Origin: Brachyspira hyodysenteriae ATCC 27164
Lineage (GTDB): Bacteria > Spirochaetota > Brachyspiria > Brachyspirales > Brachyspiraceae
Length of the DNA: 64,000 bases
NCBI RefSeq assembly: GCF_001676785.2
Contig: NZ_CP015910.2
Span: 682,001-746,000, forward strand
Direction: 5' to 3'
This document shows, piece after piece, positions 62,919 to 64,000 of the stretch (positions are counted from its first letter, which is position 1; the number at the start of each line of letters is the position of its first letter). Both the position numbers and the translations under genes were made by a program. Under the pieces are notes generated by a model. That model was not told where the DNA came from. It made no database searches and worked only from the letters and a program-made list of their open reading frames with translations.

Positions 62919-62941
62919 TCTTTTAATCAATAATCATAAAT

Positions 62942-62978
62942 AAAGACTGATGCTTATTAATAAGTGTCAGTCTTTTTT
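62942..62978 (+). terminator. terminator of the YhcH-family gene
   Basis: AAAGACTGA and TCAGTCTTT arms, extended by CTTATTAATAAG inside, then a T-run. Confidence 0.88.
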
Positions 62979-62994
62979 ATATCGTAAATTGATA

Positions 62995-63023
62995 TTGACA
63001 ATAATTAAAATATATTGTATGCT
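62995..63023 (+). promoter_or_regulatory. promoter of the flavodoxin-family gene
   Basis: TTGACA (62995-63000), a 17-base spacer, TATGCT (63018-63023). The predicted start near 63030 leaves an unusually long leader of about 140 bases. Confidence 0.7.
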
Positions 63024-63029
63024 ATATAT

Positions 63030-63169
63030 TAACAATAAGGTAGGGCTTATGTTAGTTCCTTAATATAAGATTTCCGATAAACTTCGATAAAACATTTTTT
63101 ATAATAAAATACGAAGACTGGCAGCCTATCCAGTAATTTTAATTTCAATAAAAAGGAGAATTATATTCT
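63030..63169 (+). other. structured 5' leader with three hairpins
   Basis: CTTATGTTA/TAATATAAG (63046-63069), CTTCG/CGAAG (63082-63116) and ACTGG/CCAGT (63117-63134, loop CAGCCTAT) lie between the promoter and the AAGGAG ribosome site. No known riboswitch consensus is recognised. Confidence 0.4.
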
Positions 63170-64000
63170 ATGAAAGTTATGGGAATAGTTGCCGGAAGAC
63201 ATAACGGAAACAGTGAAATTTTAGTTAAGCAGGCTTTAACAGCTGTAAAAGATGCAGGAGGAGAGGCAGTATTAATCAATTTGTTTGACTATAATATAAA
63301 GCCTTGTTCAGGATGCGAGTCATGTACAATAGGTATGGAAAAAGCTTTTAAAGAAGGAAAAGAATATAAAGGATGCATTTACAAAGAAAAAGATGATATG
63401 GATAAAATAGTAAATGTTATGAATCAATGTCAGGGTATAATAGTGGGATGTCCTACTTATGATTTGCTTCCTTCTTCATTATATTTAGCATTTGCTCAGA
63501 GGTTTTTAGCTTATGAATTATCGTTTAGAATAAAAATAGGACAAGTTAAAAAAGATCCGCATACAGTTGCAGGACTTATAGGGGTAGGCGGTTCTAAACA
63601 TGATTGGCAGACTATGAGTTTGGAAGGACTTTCTGCTACTATGTTTACTCAGTCTATTACTGTAGTAGATATGTATTTGGCTGAAAGTGTTGGAAGACCT
63701 GGAAATGTTTTGATACATAAGGATTATTTAGATAGAGCATACAAAATGGGTAAAAATATAGTTGAAGCGATTAATACTCCTGTAGAAGATAGAAAATGGC
63801 TTGGTGATCCTGATTTAGGTTTATGTCCTAGATGTCATTCTTCTTTAATATATCCAGGCGAAGAACATTGGGACGGAGTAAAATTTAATTTTGAATGTGC
63901 TGTATGCGGTGCAGGAGGCGATTTAGTTAAAAATGAAAGCGGAGAATATAAATTCGTACTTGCAGAAAACGGACTTATAAGGGACAGAAATATTAATGAA
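63170..64000 (+). CDS. flavodoxin/NADPH-dependent FMN reductase family protein with C-terminal CxxC pairs (3' end cut off)
   Basis: 277 codons to the window edge, no stop. MKVMGIVAGRHNGNSEILVKQAL is the FMN phosphate loop. PCSGCESC (Cys46, 49, 52) and VGCPTYDLLPSS follow, as in the iron-sulfur flavoprotein/WrbA-like reductases. A second part has CPRC (219/222) and CAVC (243/246), a zinc-ribbon-like pair. The combination suggests a redox flavoprotein carrying a metal site. AAGGAG precedes the ATG. Substrate unknown. Confidence 0.85.
   Translation, partial: MKVMGIVAGRHNGNSEILVKQALTAVKDAGGEAVLINLFDYNIKPCSGCESCTIGMEKAFKEGKEYKGCIYKEKDDMDKIVNVMNQCQGIIVGCPTYDLLPSSLYLAFAQRFLAYELSFRIKIGQVKKDPHTVAGLIGVGGSKHDWQTMSLEGLSATMFTQSITVVDMYLAESVGRPGNVLIHKDYLDRAYKMGKNIVEAINTPVEDRKWLGDPDLGLCPRCHSSLIYPGEEHWDGVKFNFECAVCGAGGDLVKNESGEYKFVLAENGLIRDRNINE

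Noticed and set aside
63030-63169. Leader as an FMN, SAM or cobalamin riboswitch
   Set aside because: The conserved core sequences of those classes are absent on reading; only generic hairpins are seen.

Overview
The window looks like chromosome of a low-GC spirochaete of the genus Brachyspira. The base composition is extremely A/T-rich. The FAD-dependent NADH oxidase at 52190-53548 is of the kind known as Nox in Brachyspira. There are many ankyrin and TPR proteins, lipoproteins ending in short [AS]LSC-type lipoboxes, and divergent chemoreceptors. The genus is an inference from protein character; the species cannot be told. I see no rRNA, CRISPR array, phage or intact transposase.

Layout. 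1-3650: an LTA-synthase-like membrane phosphotransferase, two tandem PepSY-like secreted proteins and a small zinc-ribbon protein. 3645-7296: an ankyrin protein and a leftward dhaK-dhaL-dhaM operon for PTS-driven dihydroxyacetone phosphorylation. 7554-13803: a secreted HEAT-repeat protein, a GldA/GldF-like ABC exporter with an ankyrin gene behind it, a small membrane protein, a secreted ankyrin protein and a TPR membrane protein. 13836-17375: a prolyl-aminopeptidase-like hydrolase, two tandem barrel-like secreted proteins and a metzincin-motif lipoprotein. 17459-23011: a pfkA-led leftward operon, mgtE and an NSS-type symporter. 23098-23409: a nested inverted-repeat element. 23438-29328: LOG-family and YbjQ proteins, small secreted proteins, a propeller lipoprotein, and Rrf2 and Crp/Fnr regulators. 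29569-32297: a sodium/solute symporter plus a NanM-like kelch lipoprotein behind a perfect 18-bp palindrome, probably for sialic acid uptake. 32400-32703: a second copy of the nested element.

32742-34668: a selenium/sulfur cluster (yedF, cysteine desulfurase, DUF3343). 34783-39192: two multi-TM chemoreceptor-like proteins and a CvpA protein. 39379-45481: a MATE exporter, a lipoprotein, and lepB-unknown-queA. 45482-48985: an alkylsulfatase-like lipoprotein and its divergent TetR regulator, flanked by dispersed repeats. 48986-53548: an XpaC-like protein, an M19 dipeptidase, two tandem ECF S-component-like proteins and nox. 53912-57773: mtnK, mtnA and an HD-domain protein. 57966-61131: tRNA-Gln, prs, rplY and two tandem pth genes, the first degenerate and the second fused to a monooxygenase-type domain. 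61144-64000: a SpoIIE-type phosphatase, a YhcH-family protein and a flavodoxin-family protein cut by the window end.

How it fits together. Carbon uptake and central metabolism are represented by dihydroxyacetone phosphorylation, Pfk, presumed sialic acid transport with NanM/YhcH-like anomer handling, and methylthioribose phosphorylation. Nox probably regenerates NAD and removes oxygen. Much of the rest is cell-envelope material. Six pairs of adjacent paralogues in 64 kb point to frequent local duplication. The most unusual signals are non-coding: a nested inverted-repeat element of about 310 bp with conserved internal spacing in two copies plus a decayed third, and a 36-bp direct repeat with an inverted GC-rich core on both sides of the sulfatase/TetR pair.
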